Virus record (IMG/VR): IMGVR_UViG_3300046376_000226
Coordinates: 1-64,000 of that record
DNA length: 64,000 nt
Direction: 5' to 3' (one strand)
Origin: a virus
Shown: in pieces, positions 23,637 to 30,863 of the stretch
How positions within the stretch are numbered: position 1 is the stretch's first letter
Layout: each line of letters opens with the position of its first letter
The notes under the pieces: generated by a model
The model's database searches: none
What the model saw: only the letters and a program-made list of their open reading frames with translations
Told to the model about the DNA's origin: nothing
Translations under genes and position numbers: made by a program

Positions 23637-23842
23637 TGCTCCTCCCGTGCCGGTGACCCGAATTGGCTCATTTGCTGGCAGTCCACTACGAATCGAAACA
23701 TTTCTTCAGCCTCTTCAATTGCTTTCGCCGCCTCATCGACTGCTAGCCTGTATTCCTTTACATTGATCAGGGCTATAACCTCATCGGATCTCGATTTTAA
23801 AGCAGTAACCGAGTTGCGTACTCCGGTTTCGTAATGAGACAT
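23633..23842 (-). CDS. Small helical protein
   Basis: 69 residues, helical throughout (SRSDEVIALINVKEYRLAVDE, AAKAIEEAEEMF). No family recognised. Confidence 0.55.
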   Translation of the reverse strand: MSHYETGVRNSVTALKSRSDEVIALINVKEYRLAVDEAAKAIEEAEEMFRFVVDCQQMSQFGSPAREEQ

Positions 23843-23868
23843 CGGACGTTATTCGAGGCATAATTAGT

Positions 23869-24300
23869 TCAGGCCGTGACTTTGCGCCTCTGCAATTCGG
23901 CCTCTAGCGCCTCGGTTGAGAAATCAGCTAACGGATTGTGATCCTCGGAAACGATCTCGTGTTTGCGCTCCCATTGGCGGGCCTCGTTCGCCGCTAACCG
24001 GCAGGCTCTGGCCAGACCCTCATTGTCAGCTTCCATGGATTCGCAATAGGCCGTGGCCTCATCGATTACTGTGTCCAGAGTCTCGCCGTTGATGCGCTCG
24101 ATCTCGCCTCCGTTCTCCTGAAAATATCCCTGATTGCTCCCCCATCTCGTGTCGATCCTGGCACGGTAATCCCCATTCGCCATGAGGAAAAAAGTCACCT
24201 CCTTGTACCGGATTGAGCCGCCGGGAGTCTGGTAGTGTCCCTGGTCGTTGGATGCTATTTCGAGAGCCTTGTCAATTTCACTGAGTTTGATTGTGTTCAT
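23869..24300 (-). CDS. Hypothetical protein
   Basis: 143 residues. First half beta-rich with aromatic residues (SIRYKEVTFFLMANGDYRAR), second half helical (CESMEADNEGLARACRLAAN). It lies alone with short gaps on both sides. No family recognised. Confidence 0.6.
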   Translation of the reverse strand: MNTIKLSEIDKALEIASNDQGHYQTPGGSIRYKEVTFFLMANGDYRARIDTRWGSNQGYFQENGGEIERINGETLDTVIDEATAYCESMEADNEGLARACRLAANEARQWERKHEIVSEDHNPLADFSTEALEAELQRRKVTA

Positions 24301-24374
24301 CGGATTTTGGTTCGCGCTTTAATTGCGCCTGCTGCCTCCTGTCACGCGAGGCAGATGGCGAAACTAGATTCTCA

Positions 24375-24587
24375 TCACGATCTCAGAATTAGGTTGCAGG
24401 CTATCCACAGAGCGCTGGCCCTGATCCAACGCTGGCGCATATCAGCGTTCTCCCTGGAATGAGGTTTCAGCTCGCAGAGGAGTAAGTCTAACGCGCCTCG
24501 GATCTCGAGCAGATTCTCCGGCGTCAACTGTCGCAGCGTTGGCAATACCTCGGCTTGGATAGACTCGTTGAGTTCAACGTCAGTCAT
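24375..24587 (-). CDS. Small helical protein
   Basis: 70 residues, acidic N-terminal half (VELNESIQAEVLPTLRQL) and basic C-terminal half. Follows the upstream gene after 2 bp. Function unknown. Confidence 0.55.
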   Translation of the reverse strand: MTDVELNESIQAEVLPTLRQLTPENLLEIRGALDLLLCELKPHSRENADMRQRWIRASALWIACNLILRS

Positions 24588-24589
24588 GG

Positions 24590-24826
24590 CTAGCGCACCT
24601 CCTCTTCGGTCCCATGAAAGGCAGCCGAGTTCAGCGCCGAGTTAGCGCGCATAAGGAAGGTATTAGCCGAGCGCAATTGAGTGCGCGCGGTTCTGAGCCA
24701 ATAGAGCCGGTCGACGTTAGTCTCTGTGGCGATAGCACCATTGAGCCGGTGTTCCATGGTGCGGAGGTTCTGGTACACCTCAGAGTTGAGGTCAGTCCAT
24801 TCGCTGTTGAAGGGGAAGGTTTGCAT
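24590..24826 (-). CDS. Small helical protein
   Basis: 78 residues from MQTFPFNSEWTDLNSEVYQN, the ATG placed 7 bp after promoter-like module 4. The frame could be drawn longer upstream but that part overlaps other genes. Helices such as RTAR-TQLRSANTFLMRANS. Function unknown. Confidence 0.6.
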   Translation of the reverse strand: MQTFPFNSEWTDLNSEVYQNLRTMEHRLNGAIATETNVDRLYWLRTARTQLRSANTFLMRANSALNSAAFHGTEEEVR

Positions 24827-24833
24827 GGCTTTA

Positions 24834-24873
24834 CTCTTAAACGATTGGGATTTGATTGTCAAGTGAATATCAA
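24834..24873 (-). promoter_or_regulatory. Promoter-like module 4
   Basis: Minus strand: TTTGATATTCAC, TTGACA (24862-24857), 17-bp spacer, TAAGAG, ATG 7 bp later. Same layout as modules 2, 3, 5 and 6. Confidence 0.6.
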
Positions 24874-24876
24874 AGG

Positions 24877-25128
24877 CTAAATGTCCTTTTGATAATACTT
24901 CCAGTGAGACGCCTCCAGCCATTCGGCCATATGCGTCCGGAACGTTGCCGAATTGATCTCGGTGACATCGCCCTGGTGCTCTCGGTAAAACCGAGTCGGC
25001 ACCCCATCGGTCGTAGAGGCCCACATCGTGAGCCGTATCCAGACGCCCAGTTTGACGGCGTAATTGATATCCGCCAGTTTGCGGTAGCTCGACTGGAGTC
25101 CGAATCGTTTGCGGTAGTCGATGTTCAT
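24877..25128 (-). CDS. Hypothetical protein
   Basis: 83 residues (MNIDYRKRFGLQSSYRKLAD...), aromatic and basic. ATGA overlap with the upstream gene; ends at promoter-like module 4. No family recognised. Confidence 0.6.
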   Translation of the reverse strand: MNIDYRKRFGLQSSYRKLADINYAVKLGVWIRLTMWASTTDGVPTRFYREHQGDVTEINSATFRTHMAEWLEASHWKYYQKDI

Positions 25129-25343
25129 TGGTTACCTCCAAGCGGCTGGTCCAGGCGATCGGCGTAATTGATCGCAATCTGCATTGCGTTTTCCTGACCC
25201 ATCGCGATGGCTTTCCAGTCCTTGTCAATCTGTATGCTGTACCAGCCCTTGCTGATTTTGGTCACGTACAGGATGTAGCTGGAGTAAGAGGCCCATCTGG
25301 TGAGCGAGCCGCTTTTATGCCAGTAGAGTTTCGGTGCTTGCAT
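25125..25343 (-). CDS. Hypothetical small protein
   Basis: 72 residues: a beta-hairpin half (YSSYILYVTKISKGWYSIQI) and an Ala-rich helix (MGQENAMQIAINYADRL). Similar layout to 20742-20960. It starts 6 bp after promoter-like module 5. Confidence 0.6.
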   Translation of the reverse strand: MQAPKLYWHKSGSLTRWASYSSYILYVTKISKGWYSIQIDKDWKAIAMGQENAMQIAINYADRLDQPLGGNQ

Positions 25344-25349
25344 GGCGTG

Positions 25350-25388
25350 AGCTTAAGGCCAGGCGTTTGAATGTCAAGGGCTAATCAA
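25350..25388 (-). promoter_or_regulatory. Promoter-like module 5
   Basis: Minus strand: TTTGATTAGCCC, TTGACA (25377-25372), 16-bp spacer, TAAGCT, ATG 6 bp later. The module's TGA ends the PP-loop enzyme gene. Confidence 0.55.
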
Positions 25389-26344
25389 ATGGGGCCGCAA
25401 CTTTCCCCAAAGGCACCAGCTGGCCGGACCCAAGTTGCGAGCCTGATTGAGCCTGACCAGTTGACATCGTTGGCCTCGGCTACCAGGGCGGGATCTCGCG
25501 TCGCGGCATAAGCAACGCCCAGGGCGGCTTTCTGGCATACCGTTTTACCCTGGCGATCAATGGTCTTACCGAATTCGGCTTCATAGGCTGCGATCCGGTT
25601 AAACTGGCCCGGAGCTACGGCCCGGGCACTGGCCCATTGGTTAGAGTTCCCGAAAATGCAGGTTAAGCAGGACAAACGGCCCCAGCCCAGCCGATAGGCT
25701 GGATGCATATTGATGCGGTGCCGCTCGATGATTGCCCAGACCTGGTCCTCAGTCCATTTGTGGACTGGGCGCAGCCGGTCAACGTGGCGGCTCTGGCAAT
25801 TGGTCCGGTCCGGCTCAAACTCAGCGTAGCGGGCCCGAGCGGCAGACTCCTGGGCGCGTTCGCCGCTGATGACCAGTGTGCGTTTGCCTTTGAAACGCGG
25901 CTGGTTAGCCAGGGCGCTGTCGCACACATCAATCTTGAGTTTAGCTGAGCACCAGCGCTTGGAGAGATCAGGCGTAACCTGGGGAAACAGACGGCGCGTA
26001 TTTAATGGCCCGGTTGTTCCACCGGCACTCTTGATGCCGTCCGGAGTCTCGAAAATGCTCGGTGCGGTGCGCGTGTTCTGGCGCAGCATCTCGCGAGCGA
26101 AGCCGCCCTCACGCCAAGAGAAGTAAATCTTGACGCCAAAGGCGCGAGCAAAAGCTTGGCAATAGGCCCGAGTACTGGGCCAGTCCATCAGGTGCTCAGC
26201 GTCCTCTCTGCCATCAATATCATGATGCCAGAGTTCAATCTTGGACAGCTCAACCCCCGCTTCCACTAGGGCAAGGAAAGAGGCAATGGAATCTTTGCCC
26301 CCGCTAAAGGCGACAACGTAGTAATCGTAATCGAGAGGAATCAT
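25385..26344 (-). CDS. PAPS reductase-like PP-loop ATP pyrophosphatase
   Basis: 319 residues. The PP-loop SGGKDS is at 14-19. RWCSAKLKID near 130 and SCLTCIFGNSNQW near 225 contribute cysteines of the type seen in PAPS reductase and DndC-like enzymes. VISGERAQES fits the second nucleotide motif. Members activate substrates with ATP and use Cys or Fe-S chemistry in sulfate reduction, DNA phosphorothioation (DndC) or RNA modification. No dndA/B/D/E partners are in the window, so a phosphorothioation role is not shown. It stands in the small-gene region between promoter-like modules 5 and 6. Confidence 0.88.
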   Translation of the reverse strand: MIPLDYDYYVVAFSGGKDSIASFLALVEAGVELSKIELWHHDIDGREDAEHLMDWPSTRAYCQAFARAFGVKIYFSWREGGFAREMLRQNTRTAPSIFETPDGIKSAGGTTGPLNTRRLFPQVTPDLSKRWCSAKLKIDVCDSALANQPRFKGKRTLVISGERAQESAARARYAEFEPDRTNCQSRHVDRLRPVHKWTEDQVWAIIERHRINMHPAYRLGWGRLSCLTCIFGNSNQWASARAVAPGQFNRIAAYEAEFGKTIDRQGKTVCQKAALGVAYAATRDPALVAEANDVNWSGSIRLATWVRPAGAFGESCGPI

Positions 26345-26347
26345 GGC

Positions 26348-26551
26348 TTAGTGTTCCCCCAGTATCCGGCAGACTCCGGCCCAAGTGAGGTTCTCAATCG
26401 TCTCAAGGCCCAAACTGAGACTGTAATAGTAGTCAACGTGGTATTGAGCCCCCTGGTAGGTGCGGACGTAGGTATCAAGAATCAGAGAACGGCCAGTCTT
26501 AGCGTAGACAATGCGGCTAGACTCTTTTCTGGTGGAAACCGTTGCTTGCAT
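26348..26551 (-). CDS. Hypothetical small protein
   Basis: 67 residues, beta-rich with many Tyr (GAQYHVDYYYSLSLGLETIE). Lies 3 bp upstream of the PP-loop gene. No family recognised. Confidence 0.6.
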   Translation of the reverse strand: MQATVSTRKESSRIVYAKTGRSLILDTYVRTYQGAQYHVDYYYSLSLGLETIENLTWAGVCRILGEH

Positions 26552-26781
26552 TAGCGCACCTCCTTTCGGAAAAAGTCTGAATGGACTTCGCCATCGACAA
26601 TCACCTGGGAATAGGTGAGCGGTGAGGACATTTCAGCAGAGCGTTGGTACTCGTCGGTGAGGTAGTACCTCGCCCTATCCCTGGCTTGGGCGATCGTATC
26701 GTTAAAGTCGTCCCAGATATCGCACTGACCGGCTTCGACTTGCTCCTGGGTATGAGCGGCTGCTACGATGATGCTTTTCAT
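26551..26781 (-). CDS. Hypothetical small protein
   Basis: 76 residues (MKSIIVAAAHTQEQVEAGQC...), acidic with a helical middle. First gene of the leftward cluster, 9 bp after promoter-like module 6 with AGGTGAGG as ribosome-binding site. Confidence 0.6.
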   Translation of the reverse strand: MKSIIVAAAHTQEQVEAGQCDIWDDFNDTIAQARDRARYYLTDEYQRSAEMSSPLTYSQVIVDGEVHSDFFRKEVR

Positions 26782-26790
26782 TGGACCTCA

Positions 26791-26830
26791 CCTTTAAAGC
26801 CGCAGCATTTGATTGTCAAGTGAATATTCA
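26791..26830 (-). promoter_or_regulatory. Promoter-like module 6
   Basis: Minus strand: TTTGAATATTCAC, TTGACA (26819-26814), 17-bp spacer, TAAAGG. It faces leftward from a 257-bp divergent intergenic region (26782-27038), so no gene stop is needed here. This is the strongest case for the module being a real promoter. Confidence 0.65.
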
Positions 26831-26922
26831 AAGCATGAACGCACTTTTCTGGCATTCTTACCAGCTAAACGCCTTTAGGCGGTCAACTGCGCTTCATAAG
26901 TGCCTCAAAATCAACCAAATTG

Positions 26923-26953
26923 TCGGCGGCGCGCCGATGCCGGACGTTGCGCA
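26923..26953. repeat. Palindromic intergenic element, inverted copy
   Basis: TCGGCGGCGCGCCGA followed after 3 bp by CGGACGTTGCGCA, the dispersed element in the opposite orientation. It lies in the divergent region between the leftward and rightward genes. Confidence 0.8.
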
Positions 26954-27038
26954 TGTTACCAAAGTTTCCCTTATTTAAGCGTCCAATTTAGGGCAAATTA
27001 ACAATTTTCCGCCGGCGTAAAAAGTCTTAGCCTCGCCT

Positions 27039-27602
27039 ATGTCACTGCCGCAGATCGATCTCGCCGCTATCCTGGACCAAGCCGAGGAACATCCTAAGAA
27101 GAAGCGTAAGAGCGCTATCGCCCAGATCCAGGCCCGCACCACAGTCGCCCCAGACGCCCCGGCGCCGCACTTAGAGGAAATGATCCAGGAGTTGGGCGCT
27201 GAGCCCACCCAGAACGCCGTAGAAGCCTGGAACGCTATTGTGGCTGGCAGGCCCATCATTGATGTGGCTCACGCCCTGGGCATCTCTATTGAACTGTGCC
27301 GTCACCTGATCAGAGAAGTGCATGCTGCCATCTATGAGGACCTCAAAAGCGCCGTTGACCTAAACCGTCAGATCGATCTTGCCCGGATCGATCAGATCCT
27401 AATGGCATTCTTACCAGGAGCTAAAATGGCAGATCCGGATGCCGCCAACATCGTGTTGAAAGCCCTAGCCCACCGAGCTAAACTCACGGGGCAAGAGCCA
27501 GACCCAGGCCCGAGCCGTACTGAGCCCAAGAACGTGATGGTCTGGATACAGAACCAACTGCCTTCCATTAACCGTATCGTAGACAGTTTACCAATCGAAT
27601 GA
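27039..27602 (+). CDS. Putative small terminase subunit-like HTH protein
   Basis: 187 residues. A helix-turn-helix-like stretch (PIIDVAHALGISIELCRHLI) is followed by DLARIDQILMAFLPGAKMAD and NIVLKALAHRAKLTGQEP, the helical oligomerisation pattern of small terminase subunits and related phage DNA-binding proteins. It is on the plus strand, far from the large subunit, which makes the assignment tentative. First gene of a rightward run. Confidence 0.55.
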   Translation: MSLPQIDLAAILDQAEEHPKKKRKSAIAQIQARTTVAPDAPAPHLEEMIQELGAEPTQNAVEAWNAIVAGRPIIDVAHALGISIELCRHLIREVHAAIYEDLKSAVDLNRQIDLARIDQILMAFLPGAKMADPDAANIVLKALAHRAKLTGQEPDPGPSRTEPKNVMVWIQNQLPSINRIVDSLPIE

Positions 27603-27820
27603 CTGAGCTAGAACTTTACCAGATTACTAGCCGCACTTTTTGCGCTGGCGCTTTCGTTCACCAGGGCCGGATCGTCAAGGCCGCGCCTATCCTGCGCCGT
27701 TATGTGCGCTGGACTCTGGCCGAGCTGGCTCGCCAGTATCCGGACTGGAAGATAGAGCCAGCCGAGCCTGTGCTCCTGCCTGTAGCTCTTTCTGAATCTG
27801 AAGACCGCGACTCTGATTAA
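27599..27820 (+). CDS. Hypothetical small protein
   Basis: 73 residues; start overlaps the previous stop (ATGA). Contains ILRRYVRWTLAELARQYPDW, one helix, and an acidic tail. Function unknown. Confidence 0.6.
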   Translation: MTELELYQITSRTFCAGAFVHQGRIVKAAPILRRYVRWTLAELARQYPDWKIEPAEPVLLPVALSESEDRDSD

Positions 27821-28087
27821 ATGAACATCAAACGGCGCACCTTCTTTGGCACCATCGTTTTCGCGTTCGCCAGCCTGTTCGTCCCGCGAGCTAAGCCTGA
27901 TCTACTAGGCGAGATGCTGGACCAGCGTTACCCAATCCAGCGTCAGTTCACCAACCGGCACCTCGGCCGCTACGAAGGGCGCGAGATCCCCAAAGGCGCA
28001 GTGTTCAGCCAACCCTGCGGCAGATTCAACCCGGCTGGACCTAAACTGGCACTTGCTAAACTCCAAAGCGTAACCAGCAACTCATGA
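27821..28087 (+). CDS. Small protein with twin-Arg-like export signal
   Basis: 88 residues. The N-terminus MNIKRRTFFGTIVFAFASLF has two Arg, a hydrophobic stretch and then FVPRAKP, similar to a Tat or Sec signal. The mature part is short and basic. It begins immediately after the previous stop. Exported or membrane-anchored; role unknown. Confidence 0.55.
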   Translation: MNIKRRTFFGTIVFAFASLFVPRAKPDLLGEMLDQRYPIQRQFTNRHLGRYEGREIPKGAVFSQPCGRFNPAGPKLALAKLQSVTSNS

Positions 28088-28278
28088 GCACCCATCACGG
28101 TCGACCTTCTCAGGTTGTCCGGTGCCTCCATTGCAAGCGTCCCTTCAAAGCCTACGCTTACCGACTCCGCAAAGGTCAAGCACGCTTCTGCTCTCATGCC
28201 TGCGTCTCGCATGCTTGGCGAGCGTGGCTTGCGCTTTGCGCTAAAGAAGCTGAAGAGCAACTTGGCAAGGCTGCTTAA
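28084..28278 (+). CDS. Small zinc-finger protein
   Basis: 64 residues. CLHCKRPFKAYAYRLRKGQA then RFCSHACVSHAW gives a CxxC...CxxxC finger on a basic helix, common among small phage nucleic-acid-binding proteins. ATGA overlap with the previous gene. Confidence 0.65.
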   Translation: MSTHHGRPSQVVRCLHCKRPFKAYAYRLRKGQARFCSHACVSHAWRAWLALCAKEAEEQLGKAA

Positions 28279-28281
28279 GGC

Positions 28282-28491
28282 TCATTCGGAGTGCGGCCTG
28301 CGCAAACTCTGGCGCTGCGCCTCGATGCGCTTCTGCGCCAGGCGCACGTCCTGCATCCAGTAGGGCTCAGCCCCCAGCTCCAGCTTGTCGATGGCTTGGA
28401 CCAGCCGTTTGGCGGTCACATCAATGGCGTTCTCCAGTTCATTTGTCGAAATGTCATCATGCGGTTCAGGCTCGGAATTGGGTGCTTTCAT
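28282..28491 (-). CDS. Small helical protein
   Basis: 69 residues, convergent with the rightward run. Acidic N-terminus and helical C-terminus (RLVQAIDKLELGAEPYWMQD). No family recognised. Confidence 0.5.
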   Translation of the reverse strand: MKAPNSEPEPHDDISTNELENAIDVTAKRLVQAIDKLELGAEPYWMQDVRLAQKRIEAQRQSLRRPHSE

Positions 28492-28555
28492 AAGTGCTTG
28501 TCGTTGTGTGTGTTAGCCATAACTACATACAATAAAGGTCATATAAAATAGACTG

Positions 28556-28619
28556 TGCCAACGTTGCGCAGTCGGCGCGCCGCCGGACGCGGCCGCCAGG
28601 CGGGAGGGCGACCCTCCCG
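28556..28619. repeat. Palindromic element plus a strong GC hairpin
   Basis: 28556-28587 is a copy of the dispersed element (CCAACGTTGCGCAGTC then GGCGCGCCGCCGG). It is followed at 28601-28619 by a perfect 8-bp stem CGGGAGGG/CCCTCCCG with loop CGA and, further on, short GCATAATGC-type repeats. No T-run follows. The 239-bp region from 28492 to 28730 has no clear gene. Confidence 0.7.
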
Positions 28620-28760
28620 GCATAATGCCGGAACACGCCGGGGGGTATTGCCCGCTTTTGGGACTCCGGTTTAGGCATTGCCATCCTTACAAGCCATGGC
28701 CCGACATTTTTATAAAAAATCATTGCCGAGGTGGTATACCCCCTTTTATGTAAGAAGGCA

Positions 28761-29246
28761 ATGCTGGAAACAATACCTAGGCGGATACGGGAGAGCATTG
28801 AGGTGGAGAGTGAGGAGGGATGCTGGCCGTGGACAGGGGCGCGTACTAGTGGAGGGTACGGGGTGGTATCGGTGGGAGGGAAGCCGGTACGGGTACACCG
28901 GTACGTGTATGAGAAAGTTAAAGGGGTGGTATTAGGGCCTGAGGTAGAACTGCATCATGAGAGGTGTAAGAACAAGCTATGCTGCAATCCGGCGCACGTT
29001 AAAGAGGTGACGCACTCTGAGCACGCGCGGATTCACCGGCGCTGGGAGAGGGATAGGGACAAGGACCGGCCGAAGACGCACTGCCGGTATGGGCATGAGT
29101 TAGCGGTGGCTGGGGTACGGGTTGACGAGAAAGGGCACCGGAAATGTCGGGTATGCGAGCGAGCGAAATGGCGGCGCAAGAATGCCCGGGTGCGGGCTAA
29201 AAAGAAACGGACCCTGGGTGGGGTGGTGGTGGACTTAGTGATCTAG
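28761..29246 (+). CDS. HNH endonuclease with C-terminal zinc ribbon
   Basis: 161 residues from MLETIPRRIRESIEVESEEG; the N-terminus could be 10 residues longer (ATG 28731). VHRYVYEKVKG, then VELHHERCKNKLCCNPAHVK are the HNH core, with CRYGHELAVAG and CRVCERAKWRR as a second zinc ribbon. It has the same two-part layout as the HNH gene at 6807-7268. Plus-strand bases are strikingly G-rich compared with neighbours, which suggests recent arrival. Likely homing endonuclease. Confidence 0.85.
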   Translation: MLETIPRRIRESIEVESEEGCWPWTGARTSGGYGVVSVGGKPVRVHRYVYEKVKGVVLGPEVELHHERCKNKLCCNPAHVKEVTHSEHARIHRRWERDRDKDRPKTHCRYGHELAVAGVRVDEKGHRKCRVCERAKWRRKNARVRAKKKRTLGGVVVDLVI

Positions 29247-29255
29247 GGAGGGTGG

Positions 29256-29459
29256 TCATACCCGGGTAGTTAGGATCCGGCTTAAGCGATGGGCTTCGAT
29301 GCGGCGTTTACGAATTAAAGCGCGGGCGTGCCATTTGCAGGAGTGAGTTTTCTCCCAGTATTGCATGAGGAGGCAGTTGGTAGAGGCGCAGGAGAGTTCC
29401 TGGGATACTTTGCGTTTTGCTAGCTCGAAGTCGCTGTCGGAAAGCAGGAGGACTTTCAT
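29256..29459 (-). CDS. Small Cys/His protein
   Basis: 67 residues containing SCASTNCLLMQYWEKTHSCK, with Cys/His spacing that might bind zinc, and basic helix RKRRIEAHRLSR. Convergent with the HNH gene. Function unknown. Confidence 0.5.
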   Translation of the reverse strand: MKVLLLSDSDFELAKRKVSQELSCASTNCLLMQYWEKTHSCKWHARALIRKRRIEAHRLSRILTTRV

Positions 29460-29462
29460 AGG

Positions 29463-29633
29463 TCACTTGGGTGAGATCTTCCAGGTTAAGAAGATGATGA
29501 AGTTAGAGGCGGCGATAACGGAGTCGCGGAAGAGGTCGGTCCACATACTGGAGGTGATATCGCCTAGGGCGAAACCCAAGTTGATGGCGAAGAGGAGCGC
29601 ACTGGCCCAGAGCATCAGGGAACGGATTTTCAT
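29463..29633 (-). CDS. 56-residue protein with two membrane helices
   Basis: MKIRSLMLWASALLFAINLG is the first hydrophobic helix, VIAASNFIIFLTWKI the second. The start overlaps the upstream stop (TAATG). Small two-helix proteins may be holin-like or accessory; nothing more specific. Confidence 0.55.
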   Translation of the reverse strand: MKIRSLMLWASALLFAINLGFALGDITSSMWTDLFRDSVIAASNFIIFLTWKISPK

Positions 29634-29839
29634 TAGCCGTAGAGGCGTACCCGGCGTTTATGGATGGCGGCGCCCCGTTGGAGGCTGACCCGTTCACTGT
29701 CGGCGTTAGCCATGATGAAGGGGCCGACCGCCAGGAGTTCTTTTCCGTCTAGGTGATCGACTAAGACCCAGTTATACTCGGCTGAGTCGAAGTCTTCCCG
29801 GGCGTGGTAGCAGGCCCAGTAATAGAATTTAGGCTTCAA
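29633..29839 (-). CDS. Hypothetical protein, TTG start proposed
   Basis: 68 residues. The recognisable sequence begins KPKFYYWACYHAREDFDSAE; the only nearby initiation codon in frame is TTG at 29839, overlapping the end of the previous gene by 11 bp. A longer frame upstream would overlap that gene entirely. Aromatic/beta N-terminus, basic C-terminus (AAIHKRRVRLYG). Confidence 0.5.
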   Translation of the reverse strand: MKPKFYYWACYHAREDFDSAEYNWVLVDHLDGKELLAVGPFIMANADSERVSLQRGAAIHKRRVRLYG

Positions 29840-29999
29840 TTGTTTTAGCTGCGATGGTGCAACCCGGGTGCAGGGCTTTAACTTCCTGGATAGCGGCCAG
29901 GTGGGCGACGCCTTCGTCGGACGCTTCCAGTTCGACGGTGTAGGAAGCGAGCTGGCGGTCGTCACCGTCGTATACGTAGACTTTGATTCTGAAGCTCAT
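29829..29999 (-). CDS. 56-residue hypothetical protein
   Basis: MSFRIKVYVYDGDDRQLASY opens with two beta strands, followed by an Ala-rich helix and HPGCTIAAKTIEA. The start overlaps the upstream stop (ATGA at 29996-29999). It is short and unrecognised but is flanked by coupled genes. Confidence 0.55.
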   Translation of the reverse strand: MSFRIKVYVYDGDDRQLASYTVELEASDEGVAHLAAIQEVKALHPGCTIAAKTIEA

Positions 30000-30193
30000 A
30001 GCAAGGCTTCTAAAGCGTTACGCAATTGTTCTTTGGCGCGGGCCTGGGCCAGGAACGCTATAGCATCGGATACGTTAGGTTCGACTTTGAGGACGCCGCG
30101 CAGCTGGTAGATGGCCTGGATCAGGCTTTGGGCGTCGTCATCGCGCAGGTCGTGCTCGAGCACCACGGTGAGATAATTATACCTGTCGCTCAT
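29996..30193 (-). CDS. Hypothetical small protein
   Basis: 65 residues: VVLEHDLRDDDAQSLIQAIY then LRGVLKVEPNV. The DDDAQSLIQAIYQLRGV pattern with V/E strands is a common uncharacterised phage family. Overlaps neighbours as ATGA. Confidence 0.65.
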   Translation of the reverse strand: MSDRYNYLTVVLEHDLRDDDAQSLIQAIYQLRGVLKVEPNVSDAIAFLAQARAKEQLRNALEALL

Positions 30194-30393
30194 ATTTCCG
30201 GATCTGGTGGGCCTTGGTGAGATAGCTCGGCCTGGCGTTTACGGAATTCGGCGATGACAGCGGCGGCGGTGTTTTCCCATACGTCGCGGAACTGTTCAGG
30301 TATCTGTTGGTAGTCGGTGACGTTCAAGAGGGTCGGATCCAGTCCGCAGAAAGTTTTATAGGCGACTTCGCCGTAGGTGATGTGACGGGGCAT
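30190..30393 (-). CDS. Hypothetical small protein
   Basis: 67 residues, helical (IPEQFRDVWENTAAAVIAEF). Overlaps the following gene by 4 bp. No family recognised. Confidence 0.6.
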   Translation of the reverse strand: MPRHITYGEVAYKTFCGLDPTLLNVTDYQQIPEQFRDVWENTAAAVIAEFRKRQAELSHQGPPDPEI

Positions 30394-30398
30394 AAGAG

Positions 30399-30632
30399 TT
30401 ACTTGGTGAAACGCTCGACCAGGCCATGGACGATCACGAGGTCAACCGGGTCGCGGGAGTTGAGGCACATGACCCGGTGATAGGCGGCACGCTGGGCGCG
30501 CGAAGTGGTTTCCCAGATGGCCATAATCTTGAGCATGGTGGGGTGGTCGGCGGGCAGGACCTCGCCGGTCTCGAGGTTCATGAAAGCGGGTTTACACCCC
30601 GGGCAGTTGTCGTCGTACTCTTGGTGGCTCAT
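30399..30632 (-). CDS. Small CxxC protein
   Basis: 77 residues; CPGCKPAFMNLETGEVLPAD near the start, a lone CxxC pair, followed by helices. Function unknown. Confidence 0.55.
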   Translation of the reverse strand: MSHQEYDDNCPGCKPAFMNLETGEVLPADHPTMLKIMAIWETTSRAQRAAYHRVMCLNSRDPVDLVIVHGLVERFTK

Positions 30633-30635
30633 AGG

Positions 30636-30863
30636 CTAATCAGACAAGCGAAGCGCGGCCCACTCTGCGATCATGGGGTAGAGCAGGGCACGCATCTGGA
30701 AGTCAGGAGCCAGGACTTTTTCATCGGCACCGTGAGGGGCGGCCTCGATTTTCGCGTTGAGATAAGTGACCGGGATACTAGTCGAATCGGTGATACTCTC
30801 GACCAGGTCGCGGTATTCGCCCAGGGTAGCGGGGCAGGGATAACCGGCTTCATCGGTTCTCAT
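30636..30863 (-). CDS. Hypothetical small protein
   Basis: 75 residues (MRTDEAGYPCPATLGEYRDL...), overlaps the upstream zinc-ribbon gene by 14 bp. No family recognised. Confidence 0.55.
   Translation of the reverse strand: MRTDEAGYPCPATLGEYRDLVESITDSTSIPVTYLNAKIEAAPHGADEKVLAPDFQMRALLYPMIAEWAALRLSD

Noticed and set aside
24827-25228. N-terminal extension of the 24590-24826 gene.
   Set aside because: It would run through the promoter-like module and the oppositely framed gene at 24877-25128; the ATG after the module is the better start.
25302-25310. GAGCGAGCC, the array repeat, inside the gene at 25125-25343 (and a second single copy at 35840-35848).
   Set aside because: Single 9-mers are expected by chance at about this frequency, and neither has convincing flanking repeats at 18-bp spacing.
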